A DNA stretch of 15,633 nt from Stephanodiscus triporus (taxonomy: Eukaryota > Bacillariophyta > Thalassiosirophyceae > Thalassiosirales > Thalassiosiraceae): NCBI GenBank assembly GCA_036939755.1, contig JALLAZ010000594.1, forward strand, positions 1 to 15,633. The letters are read 5' to 3'. This document shows, piece by piece, positions 15,240 through 15,633 of the stretch (position 1 is its first letter; each line of letters starts with the position of its first letter). The position numbers and the translations under genes were made by a program. Below the pieces are notes generated by a model that saw only the letters and a list, made by a program, of their open reading frames with translations, made no database searches and had not been told where the DNA came from.

Positions 15240-15633
15240 TCATCAATATGGTACCAGTTAATGTTAACACTATTTATCGATTGCCACAATAAGGCTTTGG
15301 TGTGATTGTTGTGTGTGGTGTATTCTGCTGCGGTGTGGAAATCCCATAGAATTTTGTCAATGGTGATGCTGGTTTGTGGAGGAGTAGGTTGATTTCATTG
15401 AAGAGTGGATCATGCTGCAATTGTGTTTGGGTTAGGTGTTCTGTGTGTGTGGTTTTTGTTTCGTGGTGGAAATATCTAGTGCGATGTCGATGGCAATGCT
15501 TGTTGCGTTGATTAGTTGGTTGATATTGTGAAACAGTGGGTTGTGATCGAGTGGGGTGTTGTTGTCGTGTTTGTAGGCCGGTTTGGTAGGAAAGAGTTTG
15601 TGGGATGTGTATTGCCATTCGATGGAGTTCTTT
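15240..15633 (-). pseudogene. Frameshifted upstream coding part of the LINE
   Basis: Protein-like sequence continues upstream of the main frame but in three successive frames. From 15632 to a TAA at 15434 it reads KNSIEWQYTSHKLFPTK and HNPLFHNINQLINATSIAID; from about 15430 to 15375 HDPLFNEINLLLHK; from about 15370 to 15243 ITIDKILWDFHTAAEYTTHN and ALLWQSINSVNINWYHIDD; then a seven-C tract (minus strand, 15230-15236) where the main frame takes over with SNWHRPSEYLP. Each change equals one missing base. The two HxPLF...IxID segments resemble each other, confirming that both frames are coding. Either the 5' part is decaying or the assembly dropped bases. The start codon is not visible and may lie off the right edge. 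Confidence 0.6.
15360..15545 (-). repeat. Imperfect tandem repeat of about 130 bases in the LINE 5' coding region
   Basis: Two diverged copies on the minus strand: one around 15545-15475 coding for HNPLFHNINQLINATSIAID, the other around 15415-15352 coding for HDPLFNEINLLLHKP then ITIDKILWDF. They align over about 75 bases at a 130-base offset, with a two-base net difference that causes the frame change. The protein may therefore carry a repeated module of about 43 residues before the endonuclease. Confidence 0.55.

Larger units (their letters stand above)
11079..15633 (-). mobile_element. Non-LTR (LINE-type) retrotransposon, 5' end beyond the window
   Basis: Defined by the EEP-reverse transcriptase ORF and its frameshifted upstream part. 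The element runs right to left, so its 5' end lies off the right edge. The 3' boundary is not resolved: no poly(A) tail (poly-T on the plus strand) follows the stop codon at 11079, and a convergent coding block starts immediately. The GT-rich plus strand continues left to about 9660, so the element may extend to there or even to the GTAA repeat at 8605-8630. No target-site duplication can be tested with one end missing. Confidence 0.8.

Noticed and set aside
14840..15289. 149-codon minus-strand frame as a separate ORF1
   Set aside because: Only its first part (upstream of the C tract at 15230-15236) looks like real protein. After it the frame turns into a Thr/Asn/His/Pro shadow while the main frame carries the sensible sequence.
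9660..15633. LTR retrotransposon, integrase or RNase H
   Set aside because: No long terminal repeats, no integrase or RNase H motif and no gag-type zinc knuckle. The EEP endonuclease and the motif order identify a non-LTR element.
1..15633. CRISPR array, tRNA or rRNA genes
   Set aside because: No regularly spaced repeats with unique spacers and no tRNA- or rRNA-like sequence were seen. The few repeats are two-copy duplications or microsatellites.

Overview
The window looks like nuclear DNA of a photosynthetic stramenopile, most likely a diatom. Three things point this way. There are eukaryotic genes with a spliceosomal intron. The zinc-protease precursor starts with a signal peptide followed by A|Y and A|F sites like the ASAFAP targeting motif of complex red-algal plastids. 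A WYT-motif protein belongs to a family I remember as expanded in diatoms. The species cannot be named from the sequence.

Layout. The left 8.2 kb is compact host sequence, GC-rich up to about 7.3 kb, with alternating strands. It holds: the N-terminus of an unrecognised Ser/Thr-rich protein leaving the left edge (1-394, -); cytosolic ribosomal protein eL24 (RPL24), whose start codon sits in a 13-base first coding exon beyond a 503-base intron (924-1894, -); a site-2-protease-like M50 metalloprotease resembling plant EGY proteins (2162-4819, +); a small two-helix membrane protein (5573-5863, -); a D-isomer-specific 2-hydroxyacid dehydrogenase (5997-7322, +); and the WYT-motif protein (7652-8170, -), whose 3' end is tandemly duplicated. 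RPL24/M50 and the small membrane protein/dehydrogenase are divergent pairs with short shared upstream regions (267 and 133 bases). The metabolic genes show no shared pathway.

The right part is accessory DNA. From about 9.66 kb to the right edge the + strand is strongly enriched in G and T, whichever strand is coding. On the - strand, one open frame of 1386 codons (11079-15239) encodes a non-LTR (LINE-type) retrotransposon protein: an endonuclease/exonuclease/phosphatase domain, a reverse transcriptase with YIDD, a long proline-rich linker and, at the extreme C-terminus, a DnaJ/J-domain with an intact HPD. Its N-terminus continues toward the right edge through several apparent single-base frameshifts. 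Facing it on the + strand is a cluster of unrecognised open frames (9673-11082). Its last stop codon overlaps the retrotransposon stop codon by two bases, and it shares the G/T-rich silent positions.

The strongest candidate for something undescribed is this right-hand unit: a LINE reverse transcriptase fused to a J-domain co-chaperone module, tightly abutted by a convergent, unidentified coding region. Whether the two halves are one mobile element cannot be settled from this window, because the right end is missing and no clear left terminus or target-site duplication is visible.
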